Of a stretch of DNA of 64,000 nucleotides, positions 20,838 through 32,645 are shown one piece after another; position 1 is the first letter of the stretch, and each line of letters opens with the position of its first letter. This DNA comes from Eubacteriales bacterium. GTDB lineage: Bacteria > Bacillota > Clostridia > Peptostreptococcales > Anaerovoracaceae. Both the position numbers and the translations under genes were made by a program. The stretch spans positions 44,482-108,481 of the forward strand of contig JAQYMQ010000004.1 of NCBI GenBank assembly GCA_028872475.1, given 5' to 3'. Under the pieces are notes generated by a model. It saw nothing but the letters and a program-made list of their open reading frames with translations. It was not told the origin of the DNA and did no database searches.

Positions 20838-23800
20838 TTATTTGTTCTGTTCTGCAAGGTTTTTATAATATTCGTATCTTTCTTTTGCATGTTTATCTGC
20901 TTTATCAAATAAATCTGTAGCATTTTCAGGGAAAGTAATATCTAATGCAGAATATCTTACCTCACTTCTTAAGAACTCATAGAAATCCTTTGTAGGTTCT
21001 TTTGAATCCAAGCTAAATACCTTAGTTGTTGGATTCCATCTGTATAGATTCCAGTATCCAGCTTCAACTGCAGCCTTCATTTCTACCTGCGCATTGCCCA
21101 TACCTCTCTTAATACCGTGATTGATACAAGGAGCATAACAGATAATGATAGATGGACCCTTATGTTCTTCAGCTTCCTTAATTGCCTTCATTAATTGATT
21201 TGAGTTTGCACCCATAGCACACTGAGCTACATATACGTTGTCATATGTCATCATTAGACGACCAAGATCCTTCTTCTGAGTTGTCTTACCAGCAGCCTGG
21301 AACTGAGCAACCGCCCCAATTGGAGTAGCCTTTGAAGACTGACCACCTGTATTTGAGTAAACTTCTGTGTCAACGATTAATACATTTACATCTTCACCCA
21401 TCGCAAATACGTGATCTAGACCACCGTAACCGATGTCATAAGCCCAACCGTCTCCACCGTACATCCACATTGTCTTCTTGTTTAGGTGTTCTTTCTTGTC
21501 TAAGATTGTCGCTGCTAATTCTTTTGCTTCTCCATCAAGTGTAGCTGTTTCTAATACCTTAACTAATTCTTTACTTGCAATATCAGATGCATCTAAATCT
21601 TCATAAGTTTCATACCATTTTGCAATAGCATTTGCAACTTCGCTACCTTCAGCAACTAAAGTTACTAGCTTGTCGATATCCATCTTAACGTTTTCTCTCT
21701 GATGCTTAACTGCTAAGCACATACCATAAGAGAATTCTGCGTTATTTTCAAATAGTGAGTTAGACCAAGCAGGACCCCTACCATCTTTATCCTTACAGTA
21801 TGGGAAGCTTGGCATTGCAGCACCCCAAGCCTGAGTACAGCCTGTTGCATTTGCAAAGTACATCTTGTTTCCGAATAACTGAGTAAGAATCTTAGCGTAA
21901 GGAGTTTCTCCACAACCAGCACAAGCTCCTGAGAACTCAAGAAGTGGCTGAATGAACTGAGAAGCCTTAACAGTATACTTGTCCATACCAGTCTTTTTGT
22001 CTGTAATAGTTGTTGCGAAATCCCAATTTTCCTGACTTAAGTCTGCATCTGCAACTGGAACCATCTTTAATGCCTTGTCTTTCTTTGGACACTGGTTTAC
22101 ACAGTTTCCGCAGCTTGTACAGTCAAGAGTTGAAATCTGAATTGAGAATTTGTATTCTTCTAGGCCCTTACCCTTAGCATCAACAACTTCAAATCCTTCT
22201 GGTTTGTTAGCCATATCTTTGTCATCTAATAAGAATGGTCTTACTACAGCATGTGGACAAACGTAAGCACACTGATTACACTGGATACATTCGTCTTTAT
22301 TCCATACAGGAACATCAGTAGCAACTCCTCTCTTTTCGAAAGCAGATGTTCCAAGAGGCATTGTTCCGTCCATAATTTCTATAAAGGCACTTACTGGAAG
22401 ATCGTCACCCTTCTGAGCATTGATTGGCTGTAAAATATCTGAAATGAATGATGGAACAGCTTTCTTAGCCTTAACTTCATCATCAGCAGCAGTTTTCCAA
22501 GCTTCGGGAACTTCAACCTTAACTGGTGCATTAATACCTGCATCAACTGCCTGCATATTCATGTTTACAATCTTTTCACCCTTCTTCTGGAATGTCTTTT
22601 GAACAGCCTTCTTCATTGCGTCAACTGCAACATCTAGAGGAATTACCTTAGATAGATTGAAGAATGCTGCCTGTAATACCATATTTGATCTGTTTCCAAG
22701 ACCGATTTCCTGAGATACTGCGTTAGCATCTACAATGTAGAAGCTGATGTCGTTGTTTGCGATGTATCTCTTAACTTCTGCAGGAATATGAGCATCTAAC
22801 TCTTCAACTGGCCAGTGACAATTTAATAGGAATGTTCCACCTGGCTTAAGTTCACTTACGATGTCGTACTGAGTTAGGTAACTCTGATTGTGACATGCGA
22901 TAAAGTCAGCTCTCTTTACGAAGTAAGAAGCTCTAATTGGATTGTCACCAAATCTTAAGTGAGACTTAGTAATACCGAATGATTTCTTTGTATCATATTC
23001 GAAATATGCCTGACAGTACTTATCTGTATTGTCTCCGATAATCTTAATTGAGTTTTTATTAGCTCCAACTGTACCGTCTGAACCAAGACCCCAGAACTTA
23101 CAACTGATAGTTGCTTTATCATCAACACTGTATGTAGTATCGATTTCTAGAGATCTATGTGTAACGTCATCTAAGATACCAACTGTGAAGTGTCTCTTTG
23201 GAGCTGCTGCCTTAAAGTTGTCATATACAGCCTTAATGCAAGCAGAGTTTGTATCCTTAGAAGATAGACCATAAACACCAGAAACGATAAATGGAGTTTC
23301 AACATCTAATTCATTGAATGCTGCACATACGTCATCATATAGAGGCTGTCCAACTGAACCCATTTCTTTTGTTCTATCAAGAACCGCAATTTCCTTAACA
23401 GTCTTTGGAATAGCTCTCATCATGTGTTCTACACTAAATGGTCTATATAGATGAACCTGAACTAAACCAACTTTTTCACCCTTAGCATTTAAGTCATCAA
23501 CAACTTCTTCAATTGCATCACATACAGAACCCATTGCGATAATGATTCTTTCAGCATCATCAGCACCGTAATAGTTAAATGTATGGTATTCTCTGCCTGT
23601 CAGTTTTGTAATTTCAGCAAAATATTCCTCAACAACTTCTGGCATGTTATCGTAATCTTTATTATTTGCTTCTCTAACCTGGAAGTAAATATCTGGGTTT
23701 TGAACTGAACTTCTTAAAGAAGGAGTTTCAGGGTTCATTACACCCTTTCTCCAAGCGTGAAGAGCTTCTTTGTCTACAAGCTTTTCAAACTCATCATAAG

Positions 23801-24359
23801 AGATAGCTTCAACTTTCTGCACTTCGTGAGATGTTCTAAATCCATCAAACCAGTGAATAAATGGAATTCTTGCTTTAATAGCTGATAAATGTGCAACACC
23901 TGCAATATCCATAATTTCCTGAACACTGCTTGAACATAGCATTGCAAAACCAGTCTGTCTACAGTTCATAACGTCTGAGTGGTCACCGAAAATAGACATT
24001 GCGTGAGTACCAACTGTTCTTGACGCTACATGTAAAACGCCTGGATGTCTCTGTCCTGAAATTCTATGTAGTGTAGGAATCATTAACATTAAGCCCTGAG
24101 AAGCAGTATATGTAGTTGCTAGAGCACCTGATTCTAAAGCACCATGTACAGCACCTGCAGCACCTGCTTCTGACTGCATTTCTACAAGTCTTACTTTCTG
24201 TCCAAAAATATTTTTTACACCATTAGCTGACCATTCATCTGTCTTTTCTGCCATTGGTGATGATGGAGTAATAGGATAAATACCTGCTACTTCAGTAAAG
24301 GCGTAAGCGACGTATGCTGCTGCCTCATTACCATCAACAATTTTCATAATTTTACTCAT
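20838..24359 (-). CDS. nifJ: Pyruvate:ferredoxin (flavodoxin) oxidoreductase
   Basis: YPITPSSPMAE, two 4Fe-4S motifs (CIQCNQCAYVCPH, CTSCGNCVNQCP), GGDGWAYDIGYGGLDHV. Confidence 0.95.
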   Translation of the reverse strand: MSKIMKIVDGNEAAAYVAYAFTEVAGIYPITPSSPMAEKTDEWSANGVKNIFGQKVRLVEMQSEAGAAGAVHGALESGALATTYTASQGLMLMIPTLHRISGQRHPGVLHVASRTVGTHAMSIFGDHSDVMNCRQTGFAMLCSSSVQEIMDIAGVAHLSAIKARIPFIHWFDGFRTSHEVQKVEAISYDEFEKLVDKEALHAWRKGVMNPETPSLRSSVQNPDIYFQVREANNKDYDNMPEVVEEYFAEITKLTGREYHTFNYYGADDAERIIIAMGSVCDAIEEVVDDLNAKGEKVGLVQVHLYRPFSVEHMMRAIPKTVKEIAVLDRTKEMGSVGQPLYDDVCAAFNELDVETPFIVSGVYGLSSKDTNSACIKAVYDNFKAAAPKRHFTVGILDDVTHRSLEIDTTYSVDDKATISCKFWGLGSDGTVGANKNSIKIIGDNTDKYCQAYFEYDTKKSFGITKSHLRFGDNPIRASYFVKRADFIACHNQSYLTQYDIVSELKPGGTFLLNCHWPVEELDAHIPAEVKRYIANNDISFYIVDANAVSQEIGLGNRSNMVLQAAFFNLSKVIPLDVAVDAMKKAVQKTFQKKGEKIVNMNMQAVDAGINAPVKVEVPEAWKTAADDEVKAKKAVPSFISDILQPINAQKGDDLPVSAFIEIMDGTMPLGTSAFEKRGVATDVPVWNKDECIQCNQCAYVCPHAVVRPFLLDDKDMANKPEGFEVVDAKGKGLEEYKFSIQISTLDCTSCGNCVNQCPKKDKALKMVPVADADLSQENWDFATTITDKKTGMDKYTVKASQFIQPLLEFSGACAGCGETPYAKILTQLFGNKMYFANATGCTQAWGAAMPSFPYCKDKDGRGPAWSNSLFENNAEFSYGMCLAVKHQRENVKMDIDKLVTLVAEGSEVANAIAKWYETYEDLDASDIASKELVKVLETATLDGEAKELAATILDKKEHLNKKTMWMYGGDGWAYDIGYGGLDHVFAMGEDVNVLIVDTEVYSNTGGQSSKATPIGAVAQFQAAGKTTQKKDLGRLMMTYDNVYVAQCAMGANSNQLMKAIKEAEEHKGPSIIICYAPCINHGIKRGMGNAQVEMKAAVEAGYWNLYRWNPTTKVFSLDSKEPTKDFYEFLRSEVRYSALDITFPENATDLFDKADKHAKERYEYYKNLAEQNK

Positions 24360-24641
24360 TTTTCTCCTCCATAAAACAAATAAAGAAATTGTACTTTTAC
24401 ACATACATTATATACCATTTGATAAAAAAAACAATAAAATTACGCATATAAAGATTGTTAAAAAATCGGCAATTTCTCAAGTTTCTGTTAGATAGGATTC
24501 CAACTTTTCCAACACGTTGAATTAGCAATTATTACGGGCTTTTACCTATCACAAAAAAAATTATCTTAAAATATATTGAAAAAATTATTCTATACATCTA
24601 GAATAAATACATCAATTAAAAATTACACAGGAGGTGCTATT

Positions 24642-24953
24642 ATGATAGTTGTAACTACTGATTTTATTACAGGAAAAGAAATTGAAACAATCGGTATTGT
24701 TCAAGGAAATATGGTACAAAGTAAACATATCGGAAAAGACATCGGTGCAGGTTTTAAAACTATAGTTGGCGGTGAACTTAAAGGATATACAGATATGATG
24801 ACCGAAGCTAGAGATATGGCAAAAGACAGAATGCTTCAACAAGCTCATGCACTTGGCGCTGACGGCGTTGTAGGAGTAAGATATGCTTCAGCAGCAATAA
24901 TGCAAGGAGCTGCAGAAGTAATTGCTTACGGAACAGCAGTTAAATTTATATAA
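24642..24953 (+). CDS. YbjQ/UPF0145 family protein
   Basis: MIVVTTDFITGKEIETIGIVQGNMV...ALGADGVVGVRY; GGAGG upstream of the ATG. Confidence 0.88.
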   Translation: MIVVTTDFITGKEIETIGIVQGNMVQSKHIGKDIGAGFKTIVGGELKGYTDMMTEARDMAKDRMLQQAHALGADGVVGVRYASAAIMQGAAEVIAYGTAVKFI

Positions 24954-25035
24954 AACAATTTAATATTTTATCACATAATAATATTACTTAATCTTAATAA
25001 TATTACTTAATAATTTAATTGAAAAATCAAAAATC

Positions 25036-25083
25036 AAAAAGCAAATCTTTACATAACAATTAAGCTTAAAGACTTGCTTTTTT
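25036..25083. terminator. Bidirectional terminator between convergent ybjQ-like and addA
   Basis: AAAAAGCAAaTCTTTA...TAAAGActTGCTTTTTT long stem with A and T tracts on either side. Confidence 0.8.
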
Positions 25084-25204
25084 ATTTCTTTAAATTATTA
25101 TGATTGACTTATAATTACAAAGCTTGTTGTTAAAAACTGCTGTAAACACTGTAATATTAGCATTTAACCGCTTCCAAAGTCATTTTAATGTACACGTACA
25201 TATT

Positions 25205-28200
25205 TTATAAGACCTTAGTATACTTGTCATGCTGATACCAATATAAATATGCTCCAACTACATTTTTCCCTGTAGCCATTTCAATTGCCATCTTATAATA
25301 TTCAAGTTGTTTTTCATATTCACTGCTGTCAATTTTCTTATTAGTCTTAAAATCTACGATAATTATTCCATCATCTTTTTCCACATACATATCAATCTGA
25401 CCATTAATAATTTGATCCTGATATTGCAACAAGAATGCCTTTTCCCTATATATAGCTGTTGCTTGACTAAGTATTTCTTTAGTTTGTTCATTATTCAAAA
25501 AGCAAAAAACTTTTTCTGGCTCTATTGTTTCAGCTTCTTTTTCTGTCAAAATCTCACGCTCTATAACATCTTGTATATTTCGTTCCACTTCCTCCAAAGT
25601 CGAAAGGTTAAAATCCAAATGCTGAATAAAATTGTGGACTATCGTTCCTTTTTCAGTTGGCGAAAAATCTATCTCACCAATCATAAAACTAGGTTTAGCA
25701 AATTCAACGTCACCGCCATCTACCTTGCAATCCTTATATGAGCAATCTATCATATCTTGTTCAAGTTTTTTATCTTCTTGCAAAATACTCGTAACAGTAG
25801 TCTTTATATTTTTCTTTGTATCATCAATATTTGAATATATAAAATTATATCTATTATTAAATTTTAACAAAAGCTCATCATCACAGTATTGTTCTGAATG
25901 ATTAGCTAAAAACTCTTCCCACTCACATATTTCTTTACACTCAGTTTCACGAGGCTCTAACTCTTTAACTATATTATATGTATACTTTTCTATATCAGCT
26001 ATTTCTTGCGATCTTTTACCTTCTTCAAAAAAATTCTTGTTTGACAATATATATGTGATCCACTCAATATAGTTAGAAAGAGACATAGATTCTTCCAAAT
26101 TATCTGATTTTTTCAATTCTTCCACATCTACTTTATTTGATTTAATGTCTTTTTCTAATTTATTTAATTTCTTCACTAATTGTTCCGGTAAATAATTACC
26201 AACAACATATATTCTCTCCTCAGCCCTTGTCAATGCCACATACAAAAGTCGCATTTCTTCCTGTCGCTCTGCATTATTAATAATTTTATTGATAAGTTGT
26301 TTTCTTATACTAGGGAATTTCACCTGCATATCTTCTTTTAATACATTTAAGCCAAGAAAATAATTCTCATCAAATGCATAAACACTGTCTATAGATGTCC
26401 TACTAAATTTTCTATGTGCTTCAGCTAAAATAACCACAGGAAATTCAAGACCCTTACTACTATGAATTGTCATCAAACGAACTACATTATCCATTTCAGA
26501 TAATTCACTAAGGGGCTCGAAATTCTCAGCGTTTTCATTAGTAATCTCATCTAAATAATCCAAAAAACCATATAGTCCATTGTCATTTGTCTCATCATAA
26601 TCCTTCATCATTCTTATGATAGTTTCAACATTATTGATCCTTGTGATTCCTGTATCTCTAGCTGATAAATAATCTAGAAGTCCACAATCTTCAAATATCA
26701 TTTCAGCAAATTCGTATAAATTCAAGTTGAGCAACATATAAGAATACGATTTCAATTTATCTTTTAAATTTTTAATCTTTCTCTCGACTATTTTGTCTCC
26801 ACTATAGTTGATAAACGCATGATAGAAACTCTCTTTTTTATTACTCAATTTAATCTTCGCTATTTCTTCGTCATCAAAACTAAACAACTCACTCCTTGCT
26901 ACAGTGAGTAATGCTATCTCGTCCTTAGGATTTTCTATAAGCTTCAATAAACTAATATAAAAATTTACCTCAGGAGTATCAAAATTAAATCTCGTTAAAT
27001 CTGAGTAAAAAGGAATACCCGCCATCTTCAGTTCATTATAGTAATCATCAATCGAATTAGCAGGTCGATTTCTAAACAAAATCACAATATCTTTATAATC
27101 AAATCCATCTTTAATACACTCATTAATTTTTTGAGCAATATACGCAGGCTGGCTTATCGACTTCGCTAAATAATCAATTTCAACCTTTGCCCTATCGGAA
27201 TCACCTGTACCATCCTCAGTAATCTTGCCACAGACTAACTGATGATTATCGCTATAATCTATATCACCGGATTTCTTAGTCATAAGTGCTTTAAAAATGC
27301 AATTATTAAAATCAATCAATGTCTTATATGTCCTAAAATTGCTATCTAAGTCTATCCTAGTTGCATTTTCATCATTTTTATAGCTCTTCAATCTATCTAA
27401 AAATAATTGTGGTTTTGCTCCTCTAAATCCATATATAGATTGTTTAATATCTCCAACAAAAAATAAATTATTATCTCCTGCTATCTGCTCCACTATAAAG
27501 TTTTGAATATCATTAGAGTCTTGATATTCATCAAAAAAGATATATTTATATTTTGCTTTTAATCTATTAACAACATCTGGATTTTCTTTTAACAGTTTTA
27601 TCATATAGTGCTCTAAATCGTTGTAATCCAACTTATTTTTAGCCGCTTTCTTTTCAGTATATAAGCTTTCAAATTCCTTAATTAATTTAAATATCGTTTC
27701 TGTTAATCTTTTCTCTTTATCAAAAAGTTCTTCATATATCAATTCTCTATTTTTATATTCCTTAATTAAATCGTTATGCTCACCTATATCTAAAATGTCC
27801 TTAAAAGCTGTAAAACTAATATCTACAGTATTTTCATATTCAAGAACGTTTAAAAAATCTATATGATTTTTTAAATATCTATCGACACCAACAATAATTC
27901 CTTTCACATTGTCTAGTGATGTCCTACTAGTAAAATTATCTAAAAACTCCTTGAAATCGCTTTCTTTATCTAAGTTGTCCAAGTGAATTTTCATAACTTC
28001 TTGCAAGGCATCAGACTCCATTACTCTCTGTTGACTGCCAGTAATAATTCCAAATTTAGGACTTAAATTTTTAAAATAATAAAAATTTTCTCTCAAAACA
28101 GATGTACAAAATGCATGCATCGTTTGAATATTAGCTTTTGGTAAATTTCTTATCTGCAAAAGTAAAAATTCAGATTCTTCCTTACTATTTGAAACCATTA

Positions 28201-28432
28201 ATTGTTTTTCAAGAGCTTCTTTTATTTTCGCCTTCATGTCAGAAGCAGATTTAACAGTGAAAGTAACAATAATCATTTCAGTAATATTAACTTTTTCATT
28301 TAAAATTTTACGAATAATTCTGTCTACTAGAATCTTCGTTTTACCACTACCTGCAGCAGCTGAAACAATAATATTTTTTCCTTCAGTTTCTATTGCAAGT
28401 CTTTGTTTTTCAGTTAATTTAATCTCTGCCAT
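25205..28432 (-). CDS. addA: ATP-dependent helicase/nuclease subunit A
   Basis: Walker A SAAAGSGKT, UvrD motifs (FFDEYQDSNDIQ, GDIKQSIYGFRGA), C-terminal nuclease GQIDMYVEKDDGIIIVDFKTN. Confidence 0.92.
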   Translation of the reverse strand: MAEIKLTEKQRLAIETEGKNIIVSAAAGSGKTKILVDRIIRKILNEKVNITEMIIVTFTVKSASDMKAKIKEALEKQLMVSNSKEESEFLLLQIRNLPKANIQTMHAFCTSVLRENFYYFKNLSPKFGIITGSQQRVMESDALQEVMKIHLDNLDKESDFKEFLDNFTSRTSLDNVKGIIVGVDRYLKNHIDFLNVLEYENTVDISFTAFKDILDIGEHNDLIKEYKNRELIYEELFDKEKRLTETIFKLIKEFESLYTEKKAAKNKLDYNDLEHYMIKLLKENPDVVNRLKAKYKYIFFDEYQDSNDIQNFIVEQIAGDNNLFFVGDIKQSIYGFRGAKPQLFLDRLKSYKNDENATRIDLDSNFRTYKTLIDFNNCIFKALMTKKSGDIDYSDNHQLVCGKITEDGTGDSDRAKVEIDYLAKSISQPAYIAQKINECIKDGFDYKDIVILFRNRPANSIDDYYNELKMAGIPFYSDLTRFNFDTPEVNFYISLLKLIENPKDEIALLTVARSELFSFDDEEIAKIKLSNKKESFYHAFINYSGDKIVERKIKNLKDKLKSYSYMLLNLNLYEFAEMIFEDCGLLDYLSARDTGITRINNVETIIRMMKDYDETNDNGLYGFLDYLDEITNENAENFEPLSELSEMDNVVRLMTIHSSKGLEFPVVILAEAHRKFSRTSIDSVYAFDENYFLGLNVLKEDMQVKFPSIRKQLINKIINNAERQEEMRLLYVALTRAEERIYVVGNYLPEQLVKKLNKLEKDIKSNKVDVEELKKSDNLEESMSLSNYIEWITYILSNKNFFEEGKRSQEIADIEKYTYNIVKELEPRETECKEICEWEEFLANHSEQYCDDELLLKFNNRYNFIYSNIDDTKKNIKTTVTSILQEDKKLEQDMIDCSYKDCKVDGGDVEFAKPSFMIGEIDFSPTEKGTIVHNFIQHLDFNLSTLEEVERNIQDVIEREILTEKEAETIEPEKVFCFLNNEQTKEILSQATAIYREKAFLLQYQDQIINGQIDMYVEKDDGIIIVDFKTNKKIDSSEYEKQLEYYKMAIEMATGKNVVGAYLYWYQHDKYTKVL

Positions 28433-28434
28433 GT

Positions 28435-31400
28435 CTATTCTCCTCTTTTTAGCGCTCTAATCTTATCCATATCTGAGGCTAATTCAAACTTGCAAACACC
28501 ACCAAAATCACAATATCCACAAGGAAGTTCATATTTAATACCACTTTTATTCTGATTAAACGGATTAATTTTAATATCACCTGCATTAATATTTGTTATA
28601 AACTCTGTAATTATTTTTAAAGTTTTCACTTTAATATCATCAAACTCTTTTTTATCATAAACTTTTTCTCTTTTAAGAATTTCTTTACCACTACCCGGAT
28701 TGCCAGGAGCAAATACAGTAACTTCCCTTGCATCATCTATCTTGCAATCAATATGTCTAAGAATATCCTTATCTCCTAAAACAATACCACTTCGCTTATA
28801 CCTATCAATATATATGTTTTCCTTTTTATTAGCCTTAAACTCAGAATACGATACAGCATTATCTTTTATTGGAGTATAGAAAATACCAACGACCTCTTTA
28901 TCATCTTTTTTTTCAACGCTTAACATATATATCATCAATTGCAAATCTAAACCATTAAGGACTAAATCGATGTCAAATTTTTTATCACCCGTCTTATAGT
29001 CCATTACAACAGCATAATTTTCATATGTATCTATTCTATCAATCTTACCTCTAATGTAATCAATATCATTAATGGCTACTTCAGGGTAATCCTTATCCTT
29101 ATTAAACTCTTTCTCCTTCTCGCTAACTTTAAAATCACCTTGCTTTTGTTGATATATCATCATCTTTATTGCAGTTCTCGCATTTTCGCGCAACCTACTT
29201 ATAAAATATTTATTTATAGAAATATCCGCTCTATTCGATTCAACATTCTCTTTAATACATTTATCAAAAATATCATCTATTACTGCATCTAAATCATCTT
29301 CTTTAATAACATCAAAATTAAACTCCGATAAACCAGCATGAACCAAATTACCAACGTCAAGAGTTTCAATTTCATATTTTCTTGGAATATTAGGTCTTAT
29401 TCCGTATCTCATAAAATGCTGATATGGACATTTTGCATAAGTATCAATCTGAGATGCTGAAAACGCCCTTTCTTCATCAGGTCTATCAAAGTATAGTTTT
29501 TTAGCTAAATCTCCGGATATATTTTCCCTTTTATTGCTATAACACAAAGCCTTACGAAAGACCTCGTCTTCATCCTGATTCTTTAAATATTCTACAAATG
29601 TAATGATTTCTTTTTTCTCAGTTTCGTCCATATCATTCAGCTTAATCATATTTGTAGACGATCTATACTTAATTATATTTTCAAGAATTTCATTGTATTT
29701 AAGACGATGTGTATATTTTTCAATATCAAAAATCTTAGATGTCTCACTTAGGTCAAACATTTTTCCAATCTGAATAACATCTCTGCTCAACCTCATTAAA
29801 CTTGATGAACTATCCTTTTTCGCAGATGTAAATATAACATTATCTGAACTTGTAATTATTTTATATAACGAAAATAACTCAAGCGAATACATTCCACCAG
29901 CATTAACATTTATATCAATTTTATTATCACTCAACACAGAAATATCGTCGTCAGCCAAAATACTATTTGTATTATCAATTGACGGATAAAAAATATCAGA
30001 CATTCCAACAATAAAGTGATATTTCTTATAGGTTGGAATACTTCTTTGTAAACTACCAACACTTATCTCATCAATTTTCATTGGCGGTACACCAACGGAA
30101 ACATTCTTCACTCCCTGTTCAATTAATGAATACATATCTCGAATATTAATCTTTTCATCACCCAAAATATTTACGAGCTCATCTAAAATATTCATCATCT
30201 TATCCCAAATCTGCTGAGATTCTTTAATATAAAATTCATTTACAGACAGATCACTATATACATTTTTATTTGTATTTTTCTCTATATTTTTTTCAATATT
30301 TTTATCATAGAATTTTTGTAATTCTAATATGTATTGATCTATACCTTTAACAAAAGATTCTGAACTAAACAAGTAATAGATTTGTTCACAAAACTCTCTA
30401 ACAGTATGTTGTTTACGAGAAAACTCATAAAATTCCTTATTATTTAATATTAATTCTGACAAAACCTCTTTTATTTTAAGCAGTTCTGTATTTTTTTGAT
30501 GAAATAGCCTATCTGATTTCCCCTTATAAAATTCTCCATCAAGATAAAAATACTTTTCATCAAAGAACATAGCGCCATATATTTTACGATTTTTTATATA
30601 ATTAATAAAATCAATAATAGCAAGTTCACTGCTTTTAATAAAAAATATTCCTGATTTTAATACAAATTCAATATCATCCTGTCTAAAGTTAAATACAAAC
30701 AATCTTAAAAATGCCATCATAGTCTTAGTGATATGATTTTCTCCTATACTTCGACTATTATCTGCATAGTAAGGCAATCTATTTCTAATAAATACTTTTT
30801 TTATTAAGCTATCGTATTCTCCAAAATTTGTAGCAGTAATAGCTATATCCCTATACCTAACACCCTCTTCTTTAACGAGCTTATTTATTAAATTAGCAAT
30901 ATTCTCAACTTCCTTCTCTGTTGTCGCAAACTCTTTCACAAAAATATGTTCACAGTCATCGGAATATTTCTTCGCAGAATAGCTTGCAAAATTTCTTGAT
31001 AAATGAGCAAGGTCTCCAGCTATTTCATCACACTCAGCATCAAAATATTCTAACCTTGACATTTTTCTCAATTTCTTCAATAAGCTAATGCCGTTACAGT
31101 AAACTCCATTATTAACTTTATCATCTAAATTTTCAGATAGTTCAAACGGAATATTTAAAGCAAAGGTTACATCTACGCCTACACGCTCTAAAGCAATCAA
31201 AAATTCAATTTGCAAAACACTTAAACTGCTAAAATTATTTAAATATATCTGCGTATCTCGTAGATAATCCGCTTCTTTTACCTTTTCTATAGCAAGCGAC
31301 AATTTGTCATCACTATCAATATACTTTCCTTCTAAACAAGCATTATATCTGTCAGAAATTAAATTTATATCATGCAATTTATTCCTTAAGTTAATATCGT

Positions 31401-31827
31401 CAATTTTTTGAATTACATCATATAAACTTTCAGCTGAAATCTTTTCATTTTTTAATTCGCTCAATAAATTTGACATACCTTCAATAAAGCCGTCATTCTT
31501 GCTATTATCTTTAAAAATAGACAACTCATCATTAAGTTCAGACAAAATCTTTGAAATCAACATACTTTTCCCAGTAGTCGTTATTGTTTCTCGTTTAATG
31601 CCACCAACATTTTGTAAAATTTCACGCGCAAAAGAACTGAAACTATATTCTCTAACATCAATAAGGCTATATTTACCAATATTATTAATCATATCTAGCT
31701 CTGTCTGTAAAGTGAATTGCTTAGGTACAATCAAATTAGATATCTTGCCTTTACACAAGTTATCCTTAATATCACTATAAATATACTTATCCAAATTTTG
31801 TTGGTATCTTGAAAGTATTATCTTCAT
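28435..31827 (-). CDS. addB: ATP-dependent helicase/nuclease subunit B
   Basis: 1130 aa upstream of addA; RecB nuclease GKIDRIDTYENYAVVMDYKTG and C-terminal Fe-S cysteines (CGYCDFGGVC). Confidence 0.9.
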   Translation of the reverse strand: MKIILSRYQQNLDKYIYSDIKDNLCKGKISNLIVPKQFTLQTELDMINNIGKYSLIDVREYSFSSFAREILQNVGGIKRETITTTGKSMLISKILSELNDELSIFKDNSKNDGFIEGMSNLLSELKNEKISAESLYDVIQKIDDINLRNKLHDINLISDRYNACLEGKYIDSDDKLSLAIEKVKEADYLRDTQIYLNNFSSLSVLQIEFLIALERVGVDVTFALNIPFELSENLDDKVNNGVYCNGISLLKKLRKMSRLEYFDAECDEIAGDLAHLSRNFASYSAKKYSDDCEHIFVKEFATTEKEVENIANLINKLVKEEGVRYRDIAITATNFGEYDSLIKKVFIRNRLPYYADNSRSIGENHITKTMMAFLRLFVFNFRQDDIEFVLKSGIFFIKSSELAIIDFINYIKNRKIYGAMFFDEKYFYLDGEFYKGKSDRLFHQKNTELLKIKEVLSELILNNKEFYEFSRKQHTVREFCEQIYYLFSSESFVKGIDQYILELQKFYDKNIEKNIEKNTNKNVYSDLSVNEFYIKESQQIWDKMMNILDELVNILGDEKINIRDMYSLIEQGVKNVSVGVPPMKIDEISVGSLQRSIPTYKKYHFIVGMSDIFYPSIDNTNSILADDDISVLSDNKIDINVNAGGMYSLELFSLYKIITSSDNVIFTSAKKDSSSSLMRLSRDVIQIGKMFDLSETSKIFDIEKYTHRLKYNEILENIIKYRSSTNMIKLNDMDETEKKEIITFVEYLKNQDEDEVFRKALCYSNKRENISGDLAKKLYFDRPDEERAFSASQIDTYAKCPYQHFMRYGIRPNIPRKYEIETLDVGNLVHAGLSEFNFDVIKEDDLDAVIDDIFDKCIKENVESNRADISINKYFISRLRENARTAIKMMIYQQKQGDFKVSEKEKEFNKDKDYPEVAINDIDYIRGKIDRIDTYENYAVVMDYKTGDKKFDIDLVLNGLDLQLMIYMLSVEKKDDKEVVGIFYTPIKDNAVSYSEFKANKKENIYIDRYKRSGIVLGDKDILRHIDCKIDDAREVTVFAPGNPGSGKEILKREKVYDKKEFDDIKVKTLKIITEFITNINAGDIKINPFNQNKSGIKYELPCGYCDFGGVCKFELASDMDKIRALKRGE

Positions 31828-32035
31828 ACTATCTCCTATTTCAACACTTTAAAATTATAATTTCCCATCAATGTTATATATTTGTTTAATGAACTATAAT
31901 ATATAAAATACTATAACAATATTAACGAATTTAATTATTTTTTTAACTTAAATACAGCTTCAATCATATTTAATATTCTTCAATAATCATATACAATATA
32001 TATTCTATTATAATTCAATAACGATTTGTAATAAA

Positions 32036-32065
32036 AGACAAAAAAAGAGACGGTCAAACCGTCCC
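32036..32065 (-). terminator. Rho-independent terminator
   Basis: GACGGT-TTG-ACCGTC hairpin followed by TTTTTTT on the minus strand. Confidence 0.75.
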
Positions 32066-32201
32066 AAAATTTTACGTTTTCCAAATTGTGTATCTTCGAA
32101 ATATCATAATTAATACTATTATTTTGACTATTATTAGTATTTCCAATTTCTGATAGCACATTATCCAAATTCGTAGCTAATTCTACTGAAATTTCATTTT
32201 T

Positions 32202-32645
32202 TTACTGTCTTTCAATATAGCTTACTACTTCACAAACTACAAGTTGATCTTCCTCTTCAGGATTATAGAAATTAACTAATTTACTACCTGACAAATGAGA
32301 ATCTTTTTCTAGATAGTCCGATATAACCTCGTATATCCAATCCATAGGCCAAGGTACAGTCAACTCACCTTCAATTAATTTGCCGTCAACGTCATACTTA
32401 AGCTTTTGCTCTTTCAAACTGCATGGAATACTATCAACATCCCTAACAATAATATCGTAAAACCTGTCTACTACAACCTTTTTTTCTTTTGGATCATCAA
32501 ATATAAATGACACATCATTGCCCATATTGTGTGCCAATTTTCTACTACAACTCGTCTTACAAGCAGTAGAACAACCTGCACAGACATCACTCTGTCCAAC
32601 CGGATCCAGTCTATGATAGTCTTTTTCAATTACTCGCTTACCCAA
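32202..32645 (-). CDS. Hypothetical protein with a cysteine cluster
   Basis: CAGCSTACKTSC cluster near the N-terminus; ORF overlaps the next gene by a few nt (coupled). Confidence 0.6.
   Translation of the reverse strand: MGKRVIEKDYHRLDPVGQSDVCAGCSTACKTSCSRKLAHNMGNDVSFIFDDPKEKKVVVDRFYDIIVRDVDSIPCSLKEQKLKYDVDGKLIEGELTVPWPMDWIYEVISDYLEKDSHLSGSKLVNFYNPEEEDQLVVCEVVSYIERQ

Noticed and set aside
25205-31827. addAB considered as part of a defence island with CRISPR
   Set aside because: AddAB is a core repair enzyme in Firmicutes and lies over 20 kb from the cas genes. It may feed adaptation in general, but no specific link is visible.
31980-32168. 62-aa minus-strand ORF after the cysteine-cluster gene
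   Set aside because: It spans the terminator at 32036-32065, starts at TTG with no clear ribosome-binding site, and has no recognisable domain.
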